A stretch of 64,000 nt of DNA from assembly GCF_001513975.1 (NCBI RefSeq), contig NZ_KQ947988.1, positions 454,104-518,103 of the forward strand, written 5' to 3'. How positions within the stretch are numbered: position 1 is the stretch's first letter; every line of letters begins with the position of its first letter. This stretch comes from Streptomyces curacoi (GTDB taxonomy: Bacteria > Actinomycetota > Actinomycetes > Streptomycetales > Streptomycetaceae). A program made the position numbers and the translations under genes. The notes under the pieces were generated by a model, which was not told the DNA's origin, did not search any database, and saw nothing but the letters and a program-made list of their open reading frames with translations. Of the stretch, positions 7,465-16,612 are shown piece after piece.

Positions 7465-8988
7465 ATGTCTCGCTTCAGGCGCGTCCTCATCACCCTGGGC
7501 TCCGTCGTCACGGTCCTCGTGCTGGCGGTCGGCGGCCTGTTCGCCTGGCTGTGGACCGGCGCCGACGTCAGCACGGTCGGCAAGGCGTCCTTCGACAACG
7601 CCCTGGCGATACCGCCCCTGGCCGAGTCGTCCGTCGACAAGGACGGCACGCGCGTCTTCGACCTGCGCATGCGCGCCGGCGAGACGGAGTTCGAGGACGG
7701 GCTGAGGACCCCGACCTGGGGGTTCAACGGCTCCTACCTCGGCCCGACCCTGCGCGCGGCGCGCGGCGAGAAGGTCCGGGTGCGCATAGAGAACGGACTC
7801 GACGAGGCGTCCAGCGTGCACTGGCACGGCATGCACCTGCCCGCACGCATGGACGGCGGCCCGCACCAGATGATCGAACCCGGCGGCACCTGGACCCCTC
7901 ACTGGACCGTGGACCAGCCGGCCGCGACGCTCTGGTACCACCCGCACCCGCACGGCGCGACGGAGAGGCACGTACGGCGGGGCCTGGCCGGCATGTTCAT
8001 CCTCGACGACGACAGGTCCGAGGAACTCGCCCTGCCCAAGCGGTACGGCGTCGACGACCTGCCCGTCATCGTGCAGGACATGCGCTTCGACGGCGCGCGG
8101 CTCGACGGCGAACGCAGGATCATGCAGAACGTGGGCTTCCTCGGCGACCGGACGATGGTCAACGGCACGCTGCGCCCCTACCGGGACGTCGCCGACGAGC
8201 TCATACGGCTGCGGCTGCTCAACGCCTCGACGGCACGCACGTACGCCTTCGGTTTCCCGGACGGCCGCTCCTTCTCGCTGACGGCGACGGACGGAGGCCT
8301 GCTGGAACGACCCGCGCCCATGGACCGCGTCCAGCTGTCGCCGGGTGAGCGTGCCGAGATCGTCGTACGGATGCGGGCGGGTGAGCGCGTGATGCTGCGC
8401 AGCTTTCCGCAGGACAACTACGGGGACGGCTGGCAGCGCCGGTTCGGTGGGGGTGACGACTCCTTCGACGTGCTGGAGCTGCGGGCGGCCGGGGAGCTGC
8501 GGCCCTCGCCCGACCTGCCGGCCGCGCTGGGCGAGTTGGAGACACCCGACGGCACGGACGCGGTGCGGGGACGGCATTTCGATCTGAAACGGTCCGGTGT
8601 CAACGGGCGGGCGATGGACCTGGGCCGCGTCGACGAGACGGTCACCCGGGGGACGACGGAGGTGTGGACGGTCCGCAACGGCAACGGCATGCCGCACAAC
8701 TTCCATGTGCACGACGTGCAGTTCCGGGTGCTGGAGGTGAACGGCGAGATTCCGCCCGCGGCGCTGCGCGGGCCGAAGGACACGGTGTTCCTGCCTAACG
8801 GGACGACCATGAGGCTGGCGCTGCGCTTCAGCGGACCGGCGGATCCGGCCACTCCGTACATGTACCACTGTCATCTGCTGTACCACGAGGACGAGGGGAT
8901 GATGGGCCAGTTCGTTGTGGTGGAGAAGGGGCAGCAGGCACAGGCGCCGTCGGGCCAATCGGGCCGTCCGGGGCACGAGCATGGCTGA
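7465..8988 (+). CDS. Multicopper oxidase, membrane-anchored or exported
   Basis: A 507-residue three-domain multicopper oxidase. A basic N-terminus and one hydrophobic helix (about residues 8-30) act as signal or anchor. Copper motifs in order are HWHG, WYHPHPHG, HNFHVHD and HCHLLYHEDEGMM, so the T1 and trinuclear T2/T3 sites are all intact. The axial position in the last motif is Met, as in CueO/bilirubin-oxidase-like enzymes. The ATG at 7465 gives a proper signal sequence; the upstream in-frame extension does not. Likely activity is O2-dependent oxidation of phenols or metal ions outside the cell. No CopZ or CsoR gene adjoins it. Confidence 0.92.
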   Translation: MSRFRRVLITLGSVVTVLVLAVGGLFAWLWTGADVSTVGKASFDNALAIPPLAESSVDKDGTRVFDLRMRAGETEFEDGLRTPTWGFNGSYLGPTLRAARGEKVRVRIENGLDEASSVHWHGMHLPARMDGGPHQMIEPGGTWTPHWTVDQPAATLWYHPHPHGATERHVRRGLAGMFILDDDRSEELALPKRYGVDDLPVIVQDMRFDGARLDGERRIMQNVGFLGDRTMVNGTLRPYRDVADELIRLRLLNASTARTYAFGFPDGRSFSLTATDGGLLERPAPMDRVQLSPGERAEIVVRMRAGERVMLRSFPQDNYGDGWQRRFGGGDDSFDVLELRAAGELRPSPDLPAALGELETPDGTDAVRGRHFDLKRSGVNGRAMDLGRVDETVTRGTTEVWTVRNGNGMPHNFHVHDVQFRVLEVNGEIPPAALRGPKDTVFLPNGTTMRLALRFSGPADPATPYMYHCHLLYHEDEGMMGQFVVVEKGQQAQAPSGQSGRPGHEHG

Positions 8989-9031
8989 GCGGGGAGCGGA
9001 AGCGCACGGTCCGGGTCACTAATCTTGCGCC

Positions 9032-9805
9032 ATGACAACGGCATTGATTACGGGATCGACCGCGGGCATCGGCGCCGCGTTCGCGCGGCGGCTGGCGGCC
9101 GACGGACACGACCTGGTCCTGGTGGCCCGGGACACCAAGCGGCTGCGGGAGCAGGCGACCGAGCTGCACGACCGGCACGGCATCGAGGCCGAGGTGCTGA
9201 CGGCCGACCTGGCGGAGGACACCGGGATCGAGGCGGTCGCCGCCCGCCTCGGCGATCGCAGGAACCCCGTCGACCTGCTGGTCAACAACGCCGGCTTCGG
9301 CAACAAGGGACGCTTTCTCGATGTGTCCATGGCCGACGAGCTGAAGATGCTCAAGGTGCACTGCGAGGCGGTACTGCGCCTGACGTCGGCGGCGACCGAG
9401 GCGATGCGGGAGCGGGGGCGGGGCGGTGTCGTGAACGTCGCGTCCGTGGCGGCCTTCGTACCGCGCGGGACGTACGGCGCGTCCAAGGCGTGGGTCGTGC
9501 AGTTCACGCAGGGGGCGGCGCGGGATCTGGCGGGGAGTGGGGTGCGGTTGATGGCGCTGTGCCCGGGGTTCGTGCGGACCGAGTTCCATCAGCGGGCGGG
9601 GATGGGGACGGACAACATTCCGGGGTGGATGTGGCTGGACGCGGACAAGCTCGTGGCGACGGCGCTCAACGATCTGGCGCGCGGGAAGACGGTGTCGGTT
9701 CCGGATCCTCGGTACAAGGCGTTGATGGGGGTGGTGAAGGTGGTGCCGCGGGGGGTGCTGGGGGGAATCACGTCGAGGACGGGGCGCAAGTACGGGCCGC
9801 AGTAG
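9032..9805 (+). CDS. Short-chain dehydrogenase/reductase
   Basis: A 257-residue classical SDR. The Rossmann motif TGSTAGIGAAFA sits at residues 7-18, the NNAGFG motif at about residue 86, and the catalytic set includes Ser in NVASVA and Y-GASK (YGASK). The ARD after beta2 suggests NADP(H) preference. It is close to the DltE/SDR c-type cytosolic oxidoreductases. Substrate is unknown. It starts 43 bp after the multicopper oxidase and may be cotranscribed. Confidence 0.88.
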   Translation: MTTALITGSTAGIGAAFARRLAADGHDLVLVARDTKRLREQATELHDRHGIEAEVLTADLAEDTGIEAVAARLGDRRNPVDLLVNNAGFGNKGRFLDVSMADELKMLKVHCEAVLRLTSAATEAMRERGRGGVVNVASVAAFVPRGTYGASKAWVVQFTQGAARDLAGSGVRLMALCPGFVRTEFHQRAGMGTDNIPGWMWLDADKLVATALNDLARGKTVSVPDPRYKALMGVVKVVPRGVLGGITSRTGRKYGPQ

Positions 9806-9819
9806 GCCCCTGCCGGAGG

Positions 9820-10363
9820 GCCTCGACGAGGATCGGCACGGCGGCGGGTTCGAGGTGCAGCACGCCGGGGAGGGCGTCCGACCACGGACGAGGGTCATGG
9901 CGGCATCGAGGAGTGCGCCGTCGTCGTTGAGCAAGGGCCTGGCCCAGTTGAGTGCCGCTGCGGGCTCGCCTTGCTCGGCGAGGCACTGGGCCAGAGTGTC
10001 CCGGGCACTGGCGTGAGCGTCACCGGGCGGCAGCCGGCGGACGAACCACGCGGCCCTCTGGCGCAGTCCGGCACGCATGAGGGCGCGGACCATCCGCCAC
10101 CCCACGGTCAGCTCTTCGCTGACGCCGCAGACGCGCAGCGCTCTGTCGGCAGCGCGGTCAGAAGGCCGCGCGCTTCCTCCCGTAGTCCTCGTTCGGCCAG
10201 GGCACGGGTCGTTTCCGCCGTCGCGGGACCAGCAGGCATACGCGGGCCCGGATCGTCGGTGCAGAAGGCGGACAGCTCGGCCAACTCATTTTCCTGTCGA
10301 CCGGCTCGGGCGGGCGATCCTGCGGGCCTGCTCCCGGTAGGCCGACACAGCGCATGGCGTCAT
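9820..10363 (-). pseudogene. Frameshifted gene with helical repeats
   Basis: The minus strand holds consecutive coding segments in different frames: MTPCAVSAYREQARRIARP, then ELAELSAFCTDD through RALAERGLREEARGLLTALP, then RALMRAGLRQRAAWFVRRLP through LLDAAMTLV, then SDALPGVLHLEPAAVPI. At least three frame changes are needed to join them. Two segments share a repeat, (A)L-x-x-x-GLR-x-x-A-R-x-L-L/V-x-x-LP, suggesting a TPR- or HEAT-like protein. No repeat-bearing intact copy is in the window. Decay is inferred; a few sequencing errors could also explain it. Confidence 0.5.
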
Positions 10364-10455
10364 GATGCCAAAGCGGCGAAGAGGCGCCCTGCCGTCACAG
10401 TGGCGAGAATGGTGCTGTCCAGCCGCACCCAGGGGGGCCGGGAGGCGATGACGTC

Positions 10456-11148
10456 ATGACCTTCGTACAGCTCATCGACTGCAGGACCAGCCGTTTCGAC
10501 GAGATGAACCGGCTGCTGGACCAGTGGGTCGAGCAGACCAAGGGGAAGCGGACGGCGACGCACGACATCATCGGGAAGGACCGGTCCGACGCGTCGCACT
10601 TCATCGAGATCGTGGAGTTTCCGTCGTACGAGGAGGCGATGCGCAACTCCAGCCTGCCCGAGACCGACCGGATCTTCCAGGAGATGGTGGCGCTCTGTGA
10701 CGAGACGCCGACGTTCACGGATCTGGACGTGGTGCGGGACGAGCAGCTGAACACGCTGGCCGCGCGGACCTTCTTCGAGGCCATGGGCAGGATGGAGCCG
10801 GAGCGGATCGGCGACCACCTCACGGACGACTACGTGGATCACGATCCGTCGTACCCGCAGCCCGTGCAGGGCGTCGCCGGGGTGCGCGAGCAGTACGCGG
10901 GCTGGCGGGCCGCCTTCGACTTCACGTTCCGGATCGACGACCAGCTGGCCCAGGGCGACCAGGTGTGTACCCGGTGGATGTGGACCGCGCGGCACAAGGG
11001 CGAGTTCCTGGGGATCCCGGCGACCGGGCAGGACGTGGCCATGCAGGGCATGACCTGGCAGCGGTTCCGGAACGGGAAGATCTGCGAGAGCCACTGGCTC
11101 TACGACCGGGCGGGGCTGCTGGAGCAGTTGGGGGTACTCGGTCAGTGA
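10456..11148 (+). CDS. SnoaL-like ester cyclase with N-terminal ABM-like domain
   Basis: A 230-residue two-domain protein. Residues 1-85 (MTFVQLIDCRTSRFDEM...FIEIVEFPSYEEAM) look like a dimeric alpha/beta-barrel (ABM) fold. Residues 95-230 are a SnoaL-like NTF2-fold domain with YVDHDPSYP, a WRAAFDF segment and TARHKGEFLGIPATG. Such domains bind or isomerise small hydrophobic molecules and often occur outside polyketide clusters. GGAGG lies 10 bp before the ATG, which sits in the palindrome ATGACGTCAT. A strong hairpin follows. No biosynthetic cluster adjoins it, so the substrate is unknown. Confidence 0.75.
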   Translation: MTFVQLIDCRTSRFDEMNRLLDQWVEQTKGKRTATHDIIGKDRSDASHFIEIVEFPSYEEAMRNSSLPETDRIFQEMVALCDETPTFTDLDVVRDEQLNTLAARTFFEAMGRMEPERIGDHLTDDYVDHDPSYPQPVQGVAGVREQYAGWRAAFDFTFRIDDQLAQGDQVCTRWMWTARHKGEFLGIPATGQDVAMQGMTWQRFRNGKICESHWLYDRAGLLEQLGVLGQ

Positions 11149-11162
11149 CGCCCGCGAAGGGA

Positions 11163-11194
11163 GAAGCCCCCCGCTGACCGCAGCGGGGGGCTTC
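11163..11194. terminator. Bidirectional terminator before groEL1
   Basis: A perfect 14-bp stem (gaagccccccgctg / cagcggggggcttc) with loop accg lies between the converging SnoaL-like gene and groEL1. It ends both transcripts, with short T/A flanks on either side. Confidence 0.85.
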
Positions 11195-11211
11195 TTCGGG
11201 TGGTGCGTGCC

Positions 11212-12837
<1,626 letters not shown>

Positions 12838-12933
12838 GACAGCGGGAGCCCTCTCGGAATCTGTGGGTTAAAAAAGACACTGCGCCCCGGGCGCCCGGCT
12901 TCTTTAGAGTGGTCGCGGGGGCCAGGGGCGCAG

Positions 12934-12953
12934 CTTGAAGCAAATGCTTCGAG
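12934..12953 (-). terminator. groES-groEL1 intercistronic hairpin
   Basis: A short stem (cttgaagc / gcttcgag with one G-T-type mismatch, loop aaat) begins 7 bp past the groES stop. In groESL operons such hairpins often mark mRNA processing that changes the groES:groEL ratio; that role is inferred. Confidence 0.45.
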
Positions 12954-12959
12954 GTGGTC

Positions 12960-13268
12960 TTACTTCTCGATGATCGCGAGCACGTCGCGAGCCGAGAGGA
13001 CGAGGTACTCCTCGCCGTTGTACTTCACCTCGGTGCCGCCGTACTTGCTGTACAGCACGATGTCGCCGGTCTTGACGTCGAGCGGAAGACGCTCGCCGTT
13101 CTCGAAGCGGCCCGGGCCCACGGCCAGGACGACGCCCTCCTGGGGCTTCTCCTTGGCGGTGTCCGGGATGACCAGGCCAGAGGCGGTGGTCTGCTCCGCG
13201 TCGAGCGGCTGGACCACAATGCGGTCCTCAAGCGGCTTGATGGCAACCTTGGAGCTGGTGGTCGTCAC
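12960..13268 (-). CDS. groES: Co-chaperonin GroES
   Basis: A 102-residue 10-kDa chaperonin. The mobile loop region reads ASGLVIPDTAKEKPQEG and the fold-defining GDIVLYSKYGGTEV and EYLVLSARDVLAII are present. GroES caps the GroEL ring during protein folding. First gene of the operon, it is preceded by a HrdB-type promoter embedded in two CIRCE operators. Confidence 0.97.
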   Translation of the reverse strand: MTTTSSKVAIKPLEDRIVVQPLDAEQTTASGLVIPDTAKEKPQEGVVLAVGPGRFENGERLPLDVKTGDIVLYSKYGGTEVKYNGEEYLVLSARDVLAIIEK

Positions 13269-13367
13269 GATCCGACCTCCCCCTTCGGAGATCTCACGGG
13301 GTTAACTGTCTGAGGTGGCGACCAGGTGGATCCGTCGTCGCGGGTGCCGGACCTGCCCGTCGCGTTG

Positions 13368-13394
13368 TTGGCACTCTCCAGGGGGGAGTGCCAG
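13368..13394 (-). promoter_or_regulatory. CIRCE element, groES-proximal
   Basis: TTGGCACTC-N9-GAGTGCCAG matches the HrcA operator consensus TTAGCACTC-N9-GAGTGCTAA with near-perfect arms. It lies downstream of the promoter, about 100 bp upstream of groES. Confidence 0.9.
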
Positions 13395-13399
13395 AGCCG

Positions 13400-13429
13400 A
13401 GACTATGACCGCGATTAGCACTCGGTCAA
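13400..13429 (-). promoter_or_regulatory. groES vegetative promoter
   Basis: TTGACC (13429-13424), 18 bp, TAGTCT (13405-13400) on the minus strand fits a sigma-HrdB promoter. The -35 lies inside the spacer of the distal CIRCE, so HrcA binding would occlude it. Confidence 0.75.
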
Positions 13430-13441
13430 GCGGAGTGCCAA
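13415..13441 (-). promoter_or_regulatory. CIRCE element, promoter-overlapping
   Basis: TTAGCACTC-N9-GAGTGCCAA has one perfect consensus arm and one arm with a single change. It overlaps the -35 hexamer, and its start is 47 bp from the other CIRCE start. Confidence 0.92.
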
Positions 13442-13505
13442 TTCGCTGCGCTGACCGAGCCGCGTTTCGGGTGACCGGCGTCGGTTGCGGCCGTCCGGAG
13501 GGGCT

Positions 13506-14339
13506 CTAGAGGTAGTCCTCCAGACGACCCACCGTCAGCCCGCTTGCCTGGATCTCCCTCAGCAGCCGTGTCGTGCGTTCCCTGAGGCTCAGACCCACCG
13601 GCTCGCCCGAAGGGACGGACACGATGTCGCCGGCCCTCAGCCGGGCGGGGCCCTCGGCGTACGTCAGTTCGCCGTCGCCCTCCATCGCCGCCCGCCACAG
13701 CACCACCGCCGTCACACCGCAGTGGGCCGCCGCGCGCAGCGTGGTGGTGTCGTAGGTGCCGTAGGGCGGGCGGAAGAGGCGCGGGCGGATGCCGAAGCGG
13801 GCGCGGAGTTTGTTCTGCTGGCCGCAGATCTCGGCGCGCTGGCCGGCGTACGGCAGACCGCGCAGGGCGGCGTGGTCGAGGGTGTGGTTCTGGATCGACG
13901 CGCCCACCGAGCGCAGGCGTGCGAAGTGGCCGTAGCCCGGGCCCACCACGCTGTCGGTGAGGAACATGCTGACGGGAAGCCGCAGTTCACGCACCATGTC
14001 GACGAAGCGCGGGTCCTTCTCGGCGCCGTCGTCGTAGGTGAGGAAGACGACCTTGTCGCGGGTGGGGACGCGGTCCACGACCGGCAGCGGGTGGCCGCCG
14101 GGCAGTGGCCGGCGCCGGGCGGGCGGGGACGGGGGCGCGGGCAGCGGGGCGGTCAGGCCCCAGCGGCGGTACGGCTGCGCCGTGGGCGCCGGGCCCGCCG
14201 CCGCCCGTGCGCCCTGGGCCGTCCTCTCGCCCGTCCCGCCGCGCGCATCGACCGACCCGGCCGACTGGGCGCAGCCGGCGAGCAGGACGAACGCCGTGAG
14301 CACCGCCGCCAGAGCCCGCACCCCCGGCGCCGGCCTCAC
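13506..14339 (-). CDS. Lipoprotein polysaccharide deacetylase (copy A)
   Basis: A 277-residue NodB-homology (CE4) protein. The signal peptide ends in the lipobox LLAGC (Cys23), followed by a Pro/Ala linker to about residue 95. The NodB domain has FLTYDDGAEKD (metal-binding DD pair), NHTLDH (HxxxH) and RPPYG. It should remove acetyl groups from cell-wall or surface glycans at the membrane exterior. The GTG start overlaps the stop of the upstream copy by 4 bp (GTGA), so the pair is translationally coupled. The two copies share the same domain plan and the C-terminal motif RLEDYL. Confidence 0.88.
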   Translation of the reverse strand: MRPAPGVRALAAVLTAFVLLAGCAQSAGSVDARGGTGERTAQGARAAAGPAPTAQPYRRWGLTAPLPAPPSPPARRRPLPGGHPLPVVDRVPTRDKVVFLTYDDGAEKDPRFVDMVRELRLPVSMFLTDSVVGPGYGHFARLRSVGASIQNHTLDHAALRGLPYAGQRAEICGQQNKLRARFGIRPRLFRPPYGTYDTTTLRAAAHCGVTAVVLWRAAMEGDGELTYAEGPARLRAGDIVSVPSGEPVGLSLRERTTRLLREIQASGLTVGRLEDYL

Positions 14340-15313
14340 AGGTAGTCCTCCAGCCGGGCCACCGCATAGCCCTCGGCCGTCACCTTGTTCAGGAACCGGC
14401 GGATCATGTCGGGCATTGTGCCCTTCCAGTCGTCCCGGCCCCGGAAGTGACTGAGGACGATGTCACCCGGTCGGATCCGCCGGTCCCACTCGCGGTACTC
14501 CCAGCGGTCCACGAAGACCTCCTCGTTCCACAGGGGGACGTACTTGATGCCGCAGGACTTCGCGGCGCGCAGGCTGTTGCGGTCGTAGTTGCCGAAGGGC
14601 GGGCGGAAGAGCAGCGGGCGTTGCCCGTAGCGCCGCTCGATCACCTCCTGCATGCCGCAGATCTCGCGCCTCTGGCCGAGGTAGGACAGGGACGGCAGGT
14701 AGGGGTGGTTGAGGGTGTGGTTGTTCAGGACCACGCCCTGTCTGCGCATCCGCTCGAAGTAGCCGTAGTCCTCCTTGATCAGGTAGTGGCTGAGGAAGGC
14801 GGTGTACGGCACCTGCAGGTCGCTCATCATCCGCAGGAACGCCGGGTCCTTCTCGGCGCCGTCGTCGATGGTGAGGAAGACGACCCGCTGCTTGGTGGGG
14901 ACGGTGGTGAAGACCGGCGGGAGGCCGAGCTCCTCGTGTCCGGCGACCTCGAAGCCCCGCCGAGTGGTGATCTTCGGCTTTCTGGCCGGGGGCGGCGGGG
15001 GTGTGAGCGGGACGGCGGCCAGGCGCCAGCGTCTCGCGGCGGCGACCCGGGCGGCGCGGGCGGCCTGGGCGGAGCGGAACTTCTTCGCGGGCGGGTCCGG
15101 GGTGGCCGCCGGGGGCGGGGCCTTGAGGGGCGGCCGGCTCGGGGAGGGGCGGGCGGTCTCGACTCCGGTGCCCTGCGCACAGCCGGAGGCGATGGCGGCG
15201 ACGGCCAGCACGGCGATTCCGCCGCGGAGCCGCGAACGGCCGGCCGTCCGGTCACGACGCCTCCGGGCTGCTCCAATTAGGCGACTTTTGTCATTTTTTC
15301 CTACTACTCGCAT
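14336..15313 (-). CDS. Lipoprotein polysaccharide deacetylase (copy B)
   Basis: A 325-residue paralogue of the downstream gene. The ATG at 15313 gives a twin-basic N-terminus, a hydrophobic core and lipobox IASGC; the much longer open frame upstream is antisense to the methyltransferase. After a Pro-rich, Ala/Arg-rich linker (about residues 50-115) comes the NodB domain with FLTIDDGAEKD, NHTLNH and RPPFGNYD. The Asp-Asp and His-x3-His metal set is intact. The two genes probably arose by tandem duplication and act on wall or exported polysaccharide. Confidence 0.88.
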   Translation of the reverse strand: MRVVGKNDKSRLIGAARRRRDRTAGRSRLRGGIAVLAVAAIASGCAQGTGVETARPSPSRPPLKAPPPAATPDPPAKKFRSAQAARAARVAAARRWRLAAVPLTPPPPPARKPKITTRRGFEVAGHEELGLPPVFTTVPTKQRVVFLTIDDGAEKDPAFLRMMSDLQVPYTAFLSHYLIKEDYGYFERMRRQGVVLNNHTLNHPYLPSLSYLGQRREICGMQEVIERRYGQRPLLFRPPFGNYDRNSLRAAKSCGIKYVPLWNEEVFVDRWEYREWDRRIRPGDIVLSHFRGRDDWKGTMPDMIRRFLNKVTAEGYAVARLEDYL

Positions 15314-15433
15314 GGTGCGGGATCTTCGCAGGCACCCGTCCCGAAGCCGGGCCGACACCGCCGCCGCGGCCGGACCATCCACCGACTGGCCCACAGTGAG
15401 CGGACCGTTGACCGGCTGGCCGACAATGGCCCG

Positions 15434-16612
15434 GTGAACGACCTCGCCTCCCTCCTCACTCCCGAGGGCCGCGCCCTCCTCGACGCCGTACGTGACACCG
15501 ACCCCGCCGACGAACTCGCCGTCGCCACCCGGCTGCGCCGCGAACACCCCGCCGAGCTGGTGTCGGCCGCCCTGGGCCAGGCGCGGCTGCGGCAGCGGGC
15601 GGTGGCGAAGTTCGGGGCCGCGGACGCGGGGCGGATGTTCTTCACGCCGAACGGGGTCGAGCAGTCGACGCGGGCGAGTGTCGCGGCGTACCGGGCCGCG
15701 CGGATGGCGGAGCTGGGGGTCGGCTCGGTCGCCGACCTGTGCTGCGGGATCGGCGGCGACGCGATCGCGCTGGCGCGGGCCGGGATCCGGGTGCTGGCGG
15801 TGGACCGGGATCCGCAGACCGCGGCTGCGGCGCGGGCGAACGCGGAGGCGCTGGGGCTCGGTGACCTCATCGAGGTGCGGGAGGCGGATGTCACGGAGGT
15901 CGACACCGACGGCTACGACGCCGTGTTCGTCGACCCGGCCCGGCGCTCCTCCAAGCGCGGCCGGATCTTCGACCCCGAGGCCTACTCGCCCCCGCTGTCC
16001 TGGGCCGTCGAGGCGGCGCTCAAGGCTCCGCGCGCCGCGCTGAAGATCGCGCCCGGTGTGCCGCACGAGGCGGTTCCGGCCGAGGCCGAGGCCGAGTGGA
16101 TCTCCGACGGCGGGGACGTGAAGGAGGCGGTGCTGTGGTTCGGTACCGCGCCCGGTGCGGTGCGGGCGACGCTGCTGCCCGGGCCGCGCAGCCTGCTCGG
16201 GAAGGGGCTCCCCGATCCCCGGGTGCGGCCGGTCGGGCGGTACCTGTACGAGCCCGACGGCGCCGTCATCCGCGCCCACCTGGTCGCCGAGGCGGCCGAG
16301 GAGCTTCAGGGCGGGCTGCTCGACCCGACCATCGCCTACGTCACCGCCGACGAGCTGCGTCCGACCCCGTACGCCACGGCATACGAGATCACTGATCAAC
16401 TCCCCTTCAACGTGAAGAAGTTGAAGGCCCTGCTGCGGGAGCGGGAGGTCGGGATCCTGACCGTGAAGAAGCGCGGTTCTGCGGTCGAGCCGGAGGAGTT
16501 GCGCAAGAAGGTCAAGCCGTCCGGCCCCCACTCGGCGACCGTGTTCCTGACCCGGGTCGCGGGGGCGCCGACCATGCTGATCGGCGCCCCCGCGGGACCG
16601 GCTACCGGGTGA
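15434..16612 (+). CDS. SAM-dependent methyltransferase, THUMP-like
   Basis: A 392-residue protein. An N-terminal helical part (residues 1-90) precedes a class I methyltransferase core with motif I VADLCCGIGGDAIALA, motif II LAVDRDPQT and a catalytic-type motif FVDPARRSSKRG. The C-terminal THUMP-like portion includes LPFNVKKLKALLRE and VGILTVKKRG. Family members are predicted RNA methyltransferases; the DPAR motif resembles N-methylating enzymes. GTG start. The 3' end overlaps the converging wall-binding gene by 11 bp. RNA target unknown. Confidence 0.82.
   Translation: MNDLASLLTPEGRALLDAVRDTDPADELAVATRLRREHPAELVSAALGQARLRQRAVAKFGAADAGRMFFTPNGVEQSTRASVAAYRAARMAELGVGSVADLCCGIGGDAIALARAGIRVLAVDRDPQTAAAARANAEALGLGDLIEVREADVTEVDTDGYDAVFVDPARRSSKRGRIFDPEAYSPPLSWAVEAALKAPRAALKIAPGVPHEAVPAEAEAEWISDGGDVKEAVLWFGTAPGAVRATLLPGPRSLLGKGLPDPRVRPVGRYLYEPDGAVIRAHLVAEAAEELQGGLLDPTIAYVTADELRPTPYATAYEITDQLPFNVKKLKALLREREVGILTVKKRGSAVEPEELRKKVKPSGPHSATVFLTRVAGAPTMLIGAPAGPATG

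Noticed and set aside
15314..16531. Upstream extension of the second deacetylase frame.
   Set aside because: It lies antisense to the methyltransferase; a good signal peptide starts at 15313.
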